Shown: positions 50,158 through 58,729 of the stretch, piece by piece
Position numbering within the stretch: the stretch's first letter is position 1
How the letters are laid out: every line of letters begins with the position of its first letter
Source: Methanothrix sp.
Lineage (GTDB): Archaea; Halobacteriota; Methanosarcinia; Methanotrichales; Methanotrichaceae
DNA length: 64,000 nucleotides
Direction of reading: 5' to 3'
Assembly (NCBI RefSeq): GCF_016706325.1
Contig: NZ_JADJJX010000001.1
Location: forward strand, 186,001-250,000
Translations under genes and position numbers: made by a program
The notes under the pieces: model-generated
The model's input: the letters and a program-made list of their open reading frames with translations, nothing else
Databases searched by the model: none
What the model was told of the DNA's origin: nothing

Positions 50158-50575
50158 GATTATATGACCTCTTTTAATTTAAAATAGTCGAATAAAAGTC
50201 ACACTAACATCTTGCAGCCATAGCTACAGACATCCAAAGGGGGCCATTTTTGCGACCAATGCCGCTTTTAGGCCATGCCTGATCCCAGGCAGGCAATGAG
50301 CAGTGAGTGATGATTGTGAATTTATCCAACTATCTCAGCGTTTAATTATCATTATCATTGAACATCTGATAGAAATGCCCACACATGAGCATTTTTTTCT
50401 CGCTTTGCTGGCATTTCATCGCCCCATGTTTTACTGAGGGCTTAATTATATTGAGATTTGAAGCTCAGATGTGTTCTTCTACCAGGTAAAATTGCACGAA
50501 TCTAGTTTAAGAACTTTGTGGTAGAGATGGGCTGAATGGAGGATAAATGGCCTCGCTCAAGTTATATAAAATTTT
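50158..50575. other. 418-bp intergenic stretch upstream of dnaG
   Basis: No coding frame. AT-rich DNA directly before dnaG (TTTTAATTTAAAATAG near 50172) is the likely promoter. A second AT-rich part (TATATAAAATTTTCTATAAA near 50562-50583) lies at the end of the NMD3 gene, where minus-strand T runs may terminate it. Confidence 0.4.
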
Positions 50576-51613
50576 CTATAAAACTATGAACCCGTCCGCT
50601 GTTCGTACTACTTGCACCTCCTCTCCGGGCTCCACCTCCAGGCCACGGGGACGAGACGCGAGGACGGAATGGAATGTCTCCGGATCCATGATCTCCAGGA
50701 CAGCATCATCCTTGGAGATGACAGTAGCCCTCATGGCACCGGCCCTGTTTCCCAGTATCTGCACCTCTTCTGAGGCTTCCTCGGATATGCTTGTGTGATG
50801 AGACCTGTCCACCGAGGTCAATAGAATGCTCTTGCCCTCAAATCCCGAGACCATATAGATCGAGCCGCGGTGGGATACGATATCCCCCCTTCTCAAGCGG
50901 GGGAACCTGACCAGCAATGTGGAACGGTAAACATCGCGATCCTCCTTCTTTCCCACCAGCTTACATGTCTCCAGCAGCCTCCCGCCGAACCTCTCCTGCA
51001 CCGCCCGGGCCATCCTCCTCCCCAACTGGGTCGAACCCAAAATTATATCCAGGCCGCCCTTGACCTCCTTTATATTCTGGATGAAGGATAGCTGATCGCC
51101 TCCCCGGTAGCCAGCATCGGCCATATCCTGAGCCATCCTCCTGCACTCCTCCATCTCCCAGGGACTGATCAGCCGGCTGCCGTTTCCCCGCAACTGCACT
51201 GTGGACTGGAAGTACTTTCCCGCCATGCGGCTGCAGCGCCCACAGGCCAACTGCCTGATCCTCACCTGCACCTCGCCGCTCTCCTCCACCCTCAGCCCCA
51301 TGAAGCTCCCTTTGGCCATTATCTTGGTGATATACTGAGTGGCTCCAGTCCTCTGCACCTCGACCTCTATATCCGGATGGAGGAGTTCAGGGTGAAGCCA
51401 GAGGGATTCGACTGCCGCACTGGATACCAGATCCTCCACGGGCCGGCTCTCAGGCAACTGCCACTTTCCTTTTATCTGCTGAGACCGGCAGACTGAGCAG
51501 ATCACCACCTCCGCCACAGCTGGAAACTGGACAAGCTTAATGGCCTCCATCCGGCACTGCAGACAGAGCCCCTCATCAGCCGGGCGGCCGCATTTGGGGC
51601 AGAGAGGCTGCAT
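50576..51613 (-). CDS. NMD3-family ribosome-associated protein
   Basis: The archaeal homologue of the 60S export adaptor Nmd3. The 345-residue protein begins with zinc-binding cysteines (CPKCGRPADEGLCLQC, then CSVCRSQQIKGKW) and has a further CGRCSRMAGKYFQSTVQLRG, the NMD3 hallmark. A GRRMARAVQERFGGRLLETCKLVGKKEDRDVYRST segment (in parts) and an eIF5A/OB-like C-terminal region (RLRRGDIVSHRGSIYMV) follow. It probably acts in large-subunit maturation or recycling. The ATG overlaps the DUF424 stop (TGATG), so translation is coupled. Confidence 0.9.
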   Translation of the reverse strand: MQPLCPKCGRPADEGLCLQCRMEAIKLVQFPAVAEVVICSVCRSQQIKGKWQLPESRPVEDLVSSAAVESLWLHPELLHPDIEVEVQRTGATQYITKIMAKGSFMGLRVEESGEVQVRIRQLACGRCSRMAGKYFQSTVQLRGNGSRLISPWEMEECRRMAQDMADAGYRGGDQLSFIQNIKEVKGGLDIILGSTQLGRRMARAVQERFGGRLLETCKLVGKKEDRDVYRSTLLVRFPRLRRGDIVSHRGSIYMVSGFEGKSILLTSVDRSHHTSISEEASEEVQILGNRAGAMRATVISKDDAVLEIMDPETFHSVLASRPRGLEVEPGEEVQVVRTADGFIVL

Positions 51614-51993
51614 CACATCCTCACCATTTGAGCATAGAGAACTCCATCGATGGAGAGGACATTCTCCTCGTTCACATAGCCCAAAGAGATGGCGTATCTT
51701 ATCGTTTTTCGTCCTACAAAATTGGCCATAGTTGCCCCACGGAGGGCCTCTTCAACCTGGGATAAGCTCGCCCTCTCCTCTCCATAAAAATCAGAGCAAA
51801 CCTCGATATGCAGATCGCCCTCCCTGAACTCACATCCCAGAATCTCGCTATCGCATACGGCGATAAGAGTCTCCTTTCCGTGCCTGTAGGTCTTAAGACA
51901 TATCTGGGCGGCCTCATCCTCATATCTCTCCTCCGGTGCTTTCCTGCCAACCTGTTTCCCGCCAACCCGATCGATGCTATCTTCCATCTCCAT
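51613..51993 (-). CDS. DUF424 family protein
   Basis: The 126-residue protein contains CLKTYRHGKETLIAVCDSEILGCEF and TMANFVGRKTIRYAISLGYV, typical of DUF424, a small archaeal family often next to NMD3 and aIF2-beta. The first 28 residues are charged and may be an extension. Translational coupling to NMD3 suggests a role in ribosome or translation-factor biology. The reaction is unknown. It lies ten bases after the mcm stop. Confidence 0.88.
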   Translation of the reverse strand: MEMEDSIDRVGGKQVGRKAPEERYEDEAAQICLKTYRHGKETLIAVCDSEILGCEFREGDLHIEVCSDFYGEERASLSQVEEALRGATMANFVGRKTIRYAISLGYVNEENVLSIDGVLYAQMVRM

Positions 51994-52003
51994 CTCTTCA
52001 ACC

Positions 52004-54088
52004 TCAGGGAAGCTTCAGCATCCCAGGCCTGGGCTCGAAGACATCCCCATCTCTTCTCAACCGGTCGATGATCTCCTCCGCTTTAGACCTTTCTATCCCC
52101 AACTCCTCTGCCCTGTCCAGAACCTCCTCCCTTGAGGCTGGCCCCTGCTCCTCCCGGCTGACATCTCTGATGATGTCCATCACCGATTTTGTTCTGTCCC
52201 GGGTGCTCTTTGTAGTGCCCGAGGCGATGATGTCTGCATCCAAAAAGCCCGTCTCTGGATCTATCCCCACTTTGCGAAGGCAGGCCTCCAGGATCCTGAC
52301 CACCCGCTGGGCATCATCGAGTGCCACCTTGTGGCTCAGCCGCAGCCTGGCACTGGCCTCACCCAACCTTATGAGCGCCTCCAACTGCCGGGCAGTGACC
52401 GGCACTGGCTTGTTCGAGTCCTGTCCCTGAGTGCGCAGGCCGACGTAGTAGTTCAGGAAATACTCCTTCGCCTCCTCAGTGAGGGTGGGAAATACATTCT
52501 TGCGGGCATAGGCCACATACTTTCTCAGCATCTCAGGATCGATCGCCGGCTCGATCACAGTGAGGGCATTATCGATATCCTCCTGGGATATCTCCGGATT
52601 CCAGGGCTTCTGGGTGGAGAGCTCTCCAGCGTAGTTGCTCTTCAGGATGTGCTGGGCGATGGCCGAATCCCTCTTGGTGTCCGGATCATCGGTGAGAACG
52701 AAGATGAGATCGAAGCGGGACATGAGGGCAGGGGTGAGATTGATCTGCGGGGCTATGGGCTCGTACTTATCAAACCTCCCCAGCTTCGGATTGGCCGCCG
52801 CTAAGAGAGAGCAGCGGGACTTGAGGGTGGCCATCACCCCGGCCTTGGCCACGCTTATCGTCTGCTGCTCCATGGCCTCATGCAGGGCGCTTTTATCCTC
52901 GTTGTTCATCTTGTCCATCTCATCTATGGCGGCGATCCCCTTATCCGCCAGGACCAGGGCCCCGGCCTCTATAGTCCATCGGCCGTCGCCCAGCTCGTCC
53001 TTGACTGCTGTGGCGGTGAGGCCGGCGGAGGTGGAGCTCTTTCCTGAGGTATAGATCCCCCGGGGGGAGAGCTTGACCATGTACCTCAGAAGCTGCGACT
53101 TGGCGATGCCCGGATCGCCCACTAAAAGGATGTGGATGTCTCCTCTGATGCGCGCTCCATCTGGCAGATGCTTCTCAAAGCCCGAGACCAGCTGCAGGCC
53201 CAGGGCCTCTTTTACATCATCATAGCCATAGATGGAGGGAGCAATGGAGTCCTTGATCTTCTCATAGATCTCAGGATCGCGCGACATCTCCAAGATCGCC
53301 TCCTCGTCCTCAGGAGAGATCTCTATCTCCTCGAACTCCTGATCTTTCATCTCCACCGAGACCCCTTTATGGAAGAGATCGAAGTAGGTGCTCTTCCCCT
53401 GCTGGGGATTGGTCCTCTGATAGGACTTCAAAACACCATTCACAATCACCCTATCGCCAGGAAAGATCCGGCCTGCGAGGTCATCCTCCAGCTCCACGTC
53501 CAGGGTCTGAGGCTGCTGGCCGCCGCGCAGGTCCTCAGGCGACTCCTGTACTCTGATCTTCTGAGCATCGACGAACTTGGACTGGGAGAGGATGAGCTTG
53601 AAGGGGCCTCCCCGGTCGCAGGCCTGATTCATGCACTTAAGATTCTGATCCTCGAACTTGGTCCCGCTCTGCTCTTTGAAGAAGGTAAAACCGCATCTTT
53701 GGCACTGGAAGGCGGCAGAGACTATCTTCGGCCTGACCTCAGTGGCCGTCCTCACCAGGCCATCTATGGCCAGGAGCTTGCCTATATGATCAGATCGAAG
53801 CTCGCGGGTCTTGAAGTGGCGGGGAAGCTCGGCGATTCGCACATGGGCCCGATCCAAATAGACATCCATGGGCAGATCCAGCTCCAGCATGGCAGTCCGG
53901 GCGGCCTCCAGGGTCTCCTCCGGGCGCTCCATCAGCTCCTCGGCAAAATCCGGATCGAACTTATCCAGGTCTGAGAACTGGATCCTGAGGCTGCGCTCGT
54001 CCGGATAGGTATCAGCCAGCTTCAGGATCTCATCCCAGTATCGGGATCGGAGGAACTCCTCCCATTTAGCTACAGCATCAGCGGGCAT
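52004..54088 (-). CDS. mcm: Minichromosome maintenance (MCM) replicative helicase
   Basis: This is the hexameric 3'-5' helicase that unwinds DNA at archaeal replication forks. The 694-residue protein has the N-terminal OB/zinc region (CQRCGFTFFKE ... CMNQACDRGG) and Walker A GDPGIAKSQLL. It also has the MCM Walker B and finger region AAIDEMDKM (IDEMDKM), sensor 1 LLAAANPK, and the Arg finger LMSRFDLIFVL. The C-terminal winged helix (REEVLDRAEELGIERSKAEEII, in part) is complete. The ATG at 54088 is chosen over a GTG six codons upstream. Confidence 0.97.
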   Translation of the reverse strand: MPADAVAKWEEFLRSRYWDEILKLADTYPDERSLRIQFSDLDKFDPDFAEELMERPEETLEAARTAMLELDLPMDVYLDRAHVRIAELPRHFKTRELRSDHIGKLLAIDGLVRTATEVRPKIVSAAFQCQRCGFTFFKEQSGTKFEDQNLKCMNQACDRGGPFKLILSQSKFVDAQKIRVQESPEDLRGGQQPQTLDVELEDDLAGRIFPGDRVIVNGVLKSYQRTNPQQGKSTYFDLFHKGVSVEMKDQEFEEIEISPEDEEAILEMSRDPEIYEKIKDSIAPSIYGYDDVKEALGLQLVSGFEKHLPDGARIRGDIHILLVGDPGIAKSQLLRYMVKLSPRGIYTSGKSSTSAGLTATAVKDELGDGRWTIEAGALVLADKGIAAIDEMDKMNNEDKSALHEAMEQQTISVAKAGVMATLKSRCSLLAAANPKLGRFDKYEPIAPQINLTPALMSRFDLIFVLTDDPDTKRDSAIAQHILKSNYAGELSTQKPWNPEISQEDIDNALTVIEPAIDPEMLRKYVAYARKNVFPTLTEEAKEYFLNYYVGLRTQGQDSNKPVPVTARQLEALIRLGEASARLRLSHKVALDDAQRVVRILEACLRKVGIDPETGFLDADIIASGTTKSTRDRTKSVMDIIRDVSREEQGPASREEVLDRAEELGIERSKAEEIIDRLRRDGDVFEPRPGMLKLP

Positions 54089-54159
54089 TCTAGAATAATT
54101 TAACACTGGCCAGGTATCTAAAGCATTTGGCAGGCAGCCACCAGCGGGCAGCAGCCAGC

Positions 54160-55458
54160 CTATCTCTGCTTGGCCATGACCCTCAGCTTACTTCCTTCCC
54201 GGGACATAATGGTCACCTTCTCCCCCTTCTCCACCGTCCCCTCCGCCTCTGCCTGCCAGTACTCTCCCTGGAAGAGAACATAGCCCTTGGGATCCAGCCG
54301 ATCCAGGGCCACTGCCTCCTCCCCCTCGAAGACGTCGACCACCACTGGAGCAAACCGGGCCAGAGCCACCTTGTAGATGGCAAAGGCCATGAACAATCCC
54401 AGTATGAGCGAGGGCAGGATCAGGGCCAGGGCCATGGAGCGCTGGTAGCTTCCGGGCACATACCACTCCGGAAAGCTGGTGGGCACAAACAATATGCTGC
54501 CCACTATCACACAGATCAGCCCGGCCACCGCCAGGGCGCCGAAGGTGTGGCTGTGCAGCTCCGCCAGGATGAGCCCCAGGCCCAAGAGGATGAGGAATAT
54601 GGCCCCGACGTTCACATTGAATCCCAGGCCGATCAGCCCCAGGGCCAGGGCCGTCAGGCCGAAGACCTCTGCACCCATCCCCGGACTGGAGAAGCCGTAG
54701 ATGAGAGAATACAGGCCGATCAGCATTAAGAGCCCGGCGATGGTGGGATCGGAGAGAAGCTTGAGGAACAGCAGATTTATTGGCGGCTCGAAGAGCTTCA
54801 GATCTGCACCCTGAGTGATGAGGGTGGTGTTCTTGATCCTGGTGCCGTTGATCTGATCCATGAGCTCCTCTGGGCTGGAGGCGATATGCTCGATCACCCG
54901 GAAGCTTTTCGCCTCATCGGCATTCAGATTCAGATTGGAGAGGACGAACTCCCTGGCAGCAGTGGTATTCCGGCCATGTTTTCGCGCCTTCTCCTCGATC
55001 AGTGCCACTATGGCATTGGTGGTCTTGCTATCGTTTACTGGCACCGTCCCCCCGGTTGGCGAGAGCTGTACCGGCTGAGCCGAGCCGATGATGGTATGGG
55101 GGGCCATGGCCGCCAGATCGGTACCGATCAGGATGATCGTCCCTGCAGACCAGGCTACTGCTCCCTCAGGATGGACGTAGCCGATGACCGGGATCTTCGA
55201 CTCATCTATCAGCCTCAGAATCTCAGTGGTCTCGGCGAGGCCTCCGCCAGGTGTGTCCAGGAGGAGAATCAGAGCCAGGGAATCCTCAGCCCTTGCCCTC
55301 TCCAGGGCGGCGGAGAGGATATCATCGCTGGCAGGGGTGATGGTCCCCTTCATGTCCACCATCAAAACATTGCCCGTCGCCTGTGCCTGGCCGGCAATGA
55401 GAAGGAAGAGCAATGCTATCCCCAGCATCCGGGCTGGCATTCTCCTCCCTCTATTCAT
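54160..55458 (-). CDS. NfeD-like membrane serine protease (ClpP-class)
   Basis: An NfeD1b/STOPP-type protease of 432 residues. After a signal (LGIALLFLLIAG) comes a ClpP-like domain with LLLDTPGGGLAET and the catalytic Ser in VAWSAGTIILIG; the Lys partner is probably in NDSKTTNAIVALIEEKARKHGRN. Four or five membrane helices follow (LLFLKLLSDPTIAGLLMLIG onwards) and a C-terminal OB domain (LDPKGYVLFQGEYWQAEAEG). In archaea this protease cleaves the C-terminus of its partner stomatin, and the partner is the preceding gene (55541-56395). Confidence 0.9.
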   Translation of the reverse strand: MNRGRRMPARMLGIALLFLLIAGQAQATGNVLMVDMKGTITPASDDILSAALERARAEDSLALILLLDTPGGGLAETTEILRLIDESKIPVIGYVHPEGAVAWSAGTIILIGTDLAAMAPHTIIGSAQPVQLSPTGGTVPVNDSKTTNAIVALIEEKARKHGRNTTAAREFVLSNLNLNADEAKSFRVIEHIASSPEELMDQINGTRIKNTTLITQGADLKLFEPPINLLFLKLLSDPTIAGLLMLIGLYSLIYGFSSPGMGAEVFGLTALALGLIGLGFNVNVGAIFLILLGLGLILAELHSHTFGALAVAGLICVIVGSILFVPTSFPEWYVPGSYQRSMALALILPSLILGLFMAFAIYKVALARFAPVVVDVFEGEEAVALDRLDPKGYVLFQGEYWQAEAEGTVEKGEKVTIMSREGSKLRVMAKQR

Positions 55459-55540
55459 GAGATCCTCATTTGACATCGATCGGATACCTACTGTCAGGCA
55501 GGCCCCGAGGCCTTTATTCCGGCCTGCCTTCCGCTGCCAT

Positions 55541-56395
55541 TCATCTCCTGAATCTGGCTCTATCCAGGACAGATTCCTTTATCACGCTCTCCGTTCTCTC
55601 CTCACCCGCCCGCCCCATCTCCCTCTCTGAGAGCTCGCGGTTCAGGGCGGCAGTCAGGCCGGTAACCGATCCCGTGGCCGGATCTCCGCTGGGGGTGACG
55701 ACGATGAGGGTCTTCTCGCGGGCGATGTCCACCAGGGTCTGCAGCTCCCTGAGCTTAAGGGCAGCAGGGACCTCCTCATAGAGCCGAGCAGCATCGGTCA
55801 TGGTCTTGGATGCCTGGAACTCGCCATCTGCCAGGATGATGCGCGACCTCTTCTCCCTCTCGGACTCCGCCTGCTTGGCTATTGCCCTTCTCATCGATTC
55901 GGGCAGGGCAACATCCCTCAAGGTGACGGCCGTAACCTTGATCCCCCAGGGATCGGTATGCTGGTCCAAGATCTCCTGTAGCCTCTTGTTCAGTTCATCG
56001 CGCTTGCTGAGCAGGTCATCCAGCTCGATCTGTCCCAGGACATCACGCAGTGTGGTCTGGGAGAGGAGAGAGGTAGCCACCCGGTAGTTCTCCACCTGAA
56101 TGATCGCGCTTGCCGGATCGACCACCCGGTAGTAGATGACTGCATCCACCTCCACGCTCACATTATCCCTGGTTATGACCACCTGCTTGGCCACATCGAT
56201 GGTGAAGACCCTCAGGTCGAGGAGTATGACCCGGTCGATGATGGGGATGATGAAGAATATGCCAGGGCCTTTTACTCCGCTGAAGCGACCCAGACGAAAT
56301 ATGACCACCCTCTCATATTCTCGCACGATCTTGATCGCCTGTGATAGTATAGCTAGCACAACAAATAGAGGTAATATCGTACTGAATGGATCCAA
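55541..56395 (-). CDS. Slipin/stomatin-like SPFH protein
   Basis: A membrane-bound SPFH (band 7) scaffold. The first codons (TTG at 56395 after AAGGGGTG) start a single membrane helix (ILPLFVVLAILSQAI), followed by EYERVVIFRLGRFSGVKGPG, VDAVIYYRVVDPASAI and a coiled-coil region with RAIAKQAESEREKRSRIILA. Residues at the end are hydrophobic, then charged. It forms the usual operon with NfeD, together controlling membrane microdomain quality. A longer frame starting at TTG 56425 is possible. Confidence 0.92.
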   Translation of the reverse strand: MDPFSTILPLFVVLAILSQAIKIVREYERVVIFRLGRFSGVKGPGIFFIIPIIDRVILLDLRVFTIDVAKQVVITRDNVSVEVDAVIYYRVVDPASAIIQVENYRVATSLLSQTTLRDVLGQIELDDLLSKRDELNKRLQEILDQHTDPWGIKVTAVTLRDVALPESMRRAIAKQAESEREKRSRIILADGEFQASKTMTDAARLYEEVPAALKLRELQTLVDIAREKTLIVVTPSGDPATGSVTGLTAALNRELSEREMGRAGEERTESVIKESVLDRARFRR

Positions 56396-56525
56396 GTGAA
56401 CACCCCTTATAATGTTTTTCTTCAAGGCTTAAATAGATAACCAGCAAGAATAATGATAAAACTGGCAGGAAAATCTCTCAAAAGAGTGAAATCAGGTCCG
56501 GGGTCAATGCCCGGGTTCCTGAGAA

Positions 56526-56708
56526 TCATTTCTTGAACTCAGTATAACCGCATTTGCCGCAGCTTTGCCTGTCACCGTGGTTCGCCAGGAAGACGCCATT
56601 TCCGCATCTCGGACAGACCGGCTTTCTGGATTTGATGGAGTCTCCGCCAAGCTCGTAGTATCTGGATACGCCCTTGACCTCACCACCCTTGCCCTTCTTC
56701 TCTGCCAT
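56526..56708 (-). CDS. rps27ae: 30S ribosomal protein S27ae
   Basis: The 60-residue zinc protein has RKPVCPRCGNGVFLANHGDR and SCGKCGYTEFKK, the C2-C2 zinc ribbon of archaeal/eukaryotic S27a. It starts directly after the S24e stop codon, which is a conserved pairing. Confidence 0.97.
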   Translation of the reverse strand: MAEKKGKGGEVKGVSRYYELGGDSIKSRKPVCPRCGNGVFLANHGDRQSCGKCGYTEFKK

Positions 56709-57023
56709 TTAGCTTGCCTCCGACCCGCTCTCCTCAGGCTTGGTGAATGTATTGCGTTCTATGATATGGGCCCGCTCCACCTGTGCTGCCCTCTCTTCCG
56801 TCTCATAGATCTTGGCATATCCAAGGGTCTCGCGTTTTCCAAACTCAGTCTTCAGCCTGTCCACATAGACCAGGCCCACCTTTGAATTCATAGTCGCCGC
56901 CAGCCTCTCGACCACGCTCTTTCTGGACGGCGTGGACTCATCGTGAATGATCCTGAAGGCTATCTCCCTGCGGTTCAGGAGGGGATTATCCTTCTCTTCA
57001 ATGACCTTTATCTCCAACTTCAT
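56709..57023 (-). CDS. rps24e: 30S ribosomal protein S24e
   Basis: The 104-residue protein has KVIEEKDNPLLNRREIAFRI, ESTPSRKSVVERLAA, and GKRETLGYAKIYE, which are diagnostic of S24e. The start overlaps the stop of the dephospho-CoA kinase gene (ATGA). Confidence 0.97.
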   Translation of the reverse strand: MKLEIKVIEEKDNPLLNRREIAFRIIHDESTPSRKSVVERLAATMNSKVGLVYVDRLKTEFGKRETLGYAKIYETEERAAQVERAHIIERNTFTKPEESGSEAS

Positions 57024-57550
57024 TCCTCCACAATCATTTTTTTTAGTAATTCGCCAATATATTCCTTCATCTCAGGGGTCACTTTCACCAGGACGCTTCC
57101 CTCATCCGGCTGCCCGTAGATCACCACAGAGCCAATTGGGGCATAGAGAATCGCGGGAAGAGTTGCCAGATCCTCCTCTCCCTCCACCACAATCTTCACC
57201 CGCTCCTCTCCAGCCAGAGAATCATCTATCAGCTCCACCAGCTCTCTGGTCAGAGTAGCGGGAGGGTTCTTCACCTTTATGCTCTTGTAGCTATCATGCT
57301 CTAAGCTCTGCAGAACGTGATCGGGAATCTGGACCCTCTTCGTCTTGTTGTCCACCACTGCCAGGTCCGGAATTATCCCCGACTTCAAAAGATAGAATGT
57401 GCTCATATCGCCGACGGAGGCGACCTTCCTGGCCTGCTCCAATTCGTCCCGCATTTTCTCTATGCACTCAATGCCATTGCCTTTGCACAGCCTGCCCAGA
57501 GGGTTTTTGAGCAATAGGCGCAGCTCTTCAGGCAGAAGAAGTGTATGCAA
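57020..57550 (-). CDS. GTP-dependent dephospho-CoA kinase (DUF359)
   Basis: This enzyme performs the last step of coenzyme A synthesis in archaea, using GTP. The 176-residue protein has LPEELRLLLKNPLGRL, VGDMSTFYLLKSGIIPDLAVVDNKTKR, KNPPATLTRELVELI, IVVEGEEDLATLPAI and VIYGQPDEG, the family signatures with conserved Asp/Glu residues. It starts at a TTG one base after the Spt4 stop. Its place between RNA polymerase and ribosomal genes is the usual archaeal arrangement. Confidence 0.92.
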   Translation of the reverse strand: MHTLLLPEELRLLLKNPLGRLCKGNGIECIEKMRDELEQARKVASVGDMSTFYLLKSGIIPDLAVVDNKTKRVQIPDHVLQSLEHDSYKSIKVKNPPATLTRELVELIDDSLAGEERVKIVVEGEEDLATLPAILYAPIGSVVIYGQPDEGSVLVKVTPEMKEYIGELLKKMIVEE

Positions 57551-57551
57551 G

Positions 57552-57737
57552 CTATCGCACCTTCAAAGCGTATTTGCCAGGGAGCTTGATCTCCAGCTTC
57601 TCAGCGATGATGGATTCCTTGGGATCGATGATTACCACATATCCGCTCCAGTCCTTGCTCAGCGAGGCTGAATTGCATATGGGGCAGACCTGCCCCTCGA
57701 CTATTCTGCGACATTCTCTGCATGCCTGTTCGGTCAT
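57552..57737 (-). CDS. spt4: Transcription elongation factor Spt4 (RNA polymerase subunit E'')
   Basis: The 61-residue zinc protein starts ACRECRRIVEGQVCPICNSA (four zinc Cys) and continues KDWSGYVVIIDPKES, the Spt4/RpoE'' pattern. It partners with Spt5 (NusG-like) to increase processivity. ATGA overlap with rpo7. Confidence 0.96.
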   Translation of the reverse strand: MTEQACRECRRIVEGQVCPICNSASLSKDWSGYVVIIDPKESIIAEKLEIKLPGKYALKVR

Positions 57738-58318
57738 TTTGCCTCTGTCTGGATGCTCTCGTTCTCTGTTTGGGCCTCATCTGCGGCTTCAAGCCATTCC
57801 AGCTTCCCCAGGCCCGTCTGCCTCATGGTCAGGCCGATCTTGCTCTCCCTGGGCTCCTTCTCATTCAGGCTGACTGCTATCACTCTGGCTCGAACCCGAT
57901 CCCCTTCTCCCAGGGACTTGCTGGACTCTTTGCTGACCAGGCGCGCGTTCTTTTCATCATAAGATATATACTCATTGGTTATCTGGCTGACGTGCAGGAG
58001 GGCATCGAAGGGGCCCAGGGAGAGAAATGCACCAAACTTGACTATCTCCACCACCTCTCCCTCTACTATCTCCTGCATCTCGGGCTTGAAGACGAGGGCA
58101 TCGAAGTTGACCTCATAGTAGATGGACCCGTCTCCTGCCAGGATGTGACCTTCGCCAATATCATCCGCTCCGAGCACAGCCACGATGGTCCCCAGAGATT
58201 TGTCCACCACGCCCTCATATTTGTCCCGCAGTGCTCTCTCCACTGCCGCTTCGAGGGGATCTCCCAGATGACCCGGCTCTATCCTGGCCACACCCTTAAG
58301 CTTCATCCTCTTGTACAT
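57734..58318 (-). CDS. rpo7: DNA-directed RNA polymerase subunit Rpo7 (E')
   Basis: The stalk subunit of archaeal RNA polymerase, paired with Rpo4. The 194-residue protein has an N-terminal tip domain (GVARIEPGHLG, DKYEGVVDKSLGTIVAVLG, GDGSIYYEVNFDALVF) and an S1/OB domain (GEVVEIVKFGAFLSLGPFDALLHVSQI). The ATG at 58318 shares its A with the preceding TGA. The C-terminus (ADEAQTENESIQTEAK) is an acidic tail. Confidence 0.95.
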   Translation of the reverse strand: MYKRMKLKGVARIEPGHLGDPLEAAVERALRDKYEGVVDKSLGTIVAVLGADDIGEGHILAGDGSIYYEVNFDALVFKPEMQEIVEGEVVEIVKFGAFLSLGPFDALLHVSQITNEYISYDEKNARLVSKESSKSLGEGDRVRARVIAVSLNEKEPRESKIGLTMRQTGLGKLEWLEAADEAQTENESIQTEAK

Positions 58319-58725
58319 CAATACTCCTTCTTCATCGCCTCTAGGTACCGACCCTGGCGCAGGTATATTACGGTGATGCCTTTGCTAAATAATCTTTTCT
58401 TCAGGGCTTTGTCGTTGGTAAAGACTGCTGCACCCTCTTTCTCTGCCAGATCCACAATGGCCTGGTCTGCGGGACAGTTGTCGATGCCCACCACCTTGCA
58501 CTGCCCGGCCAGGCCCAGGGCCACTCTGGCGGCAGTCCTATCCCGTCCTTTCTTTGCCCTCTCTGCTATTGAGAGCAGCTCTCCTCTCACCTGAGCGGGG
58601 ACGATCCACTCAACATAACCCAGGCGCATCAGTTCGCCGAAGATGTCCACCCCGAACTGCTCTGCCGCCATCAGGGCATTGGTGTCTATGATCACCCTTA
58701 TGCTATCGGCATCTATCTGCTGCAT
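58318..58725 (-). CDS. PIN-domain ribonuclease, FCF1/VapC9-like
   Basis: The 135-residue PIN fold has VIIDTNALMAAEQFGVDIF (first acidic residues), PAQVRGELLSIAERAKKGRDR (Glu), and CPADQAIVDLA with VFTNDKALKKRL (Asp pair). Four acidic residues suit a metal-dependent RNase. This clade is constantly found between aIF2-gamma and rpo7 in archaea and is related to the Fcf1/Utp24 rRNA-processing enzymes, so rRNA maturation is more likely than a toxin role. Confidence 0.88.
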   Translation of the reverse strand: MQQIDADSIRVIIDTNALMAAEQFGVDIFGELMRLGYVEWIVPAQVRGELLSIAERAKKGRDRTAARVALGLAGQCKVVGIDNCPADQAIVDLAEKEGAAVFTNDKALKKRLFSKGITVIYLRQGRYLEAMKKEY

Positions 58726-58729
58726 ATTT

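Noticed and set aside
57722..58594. 290-codon plus-strand ORF opposite Rpo7/PIN genes
   Set aside because: Shadow of two clearly conserved minus-strand genes; composition is that of an antisense frame.
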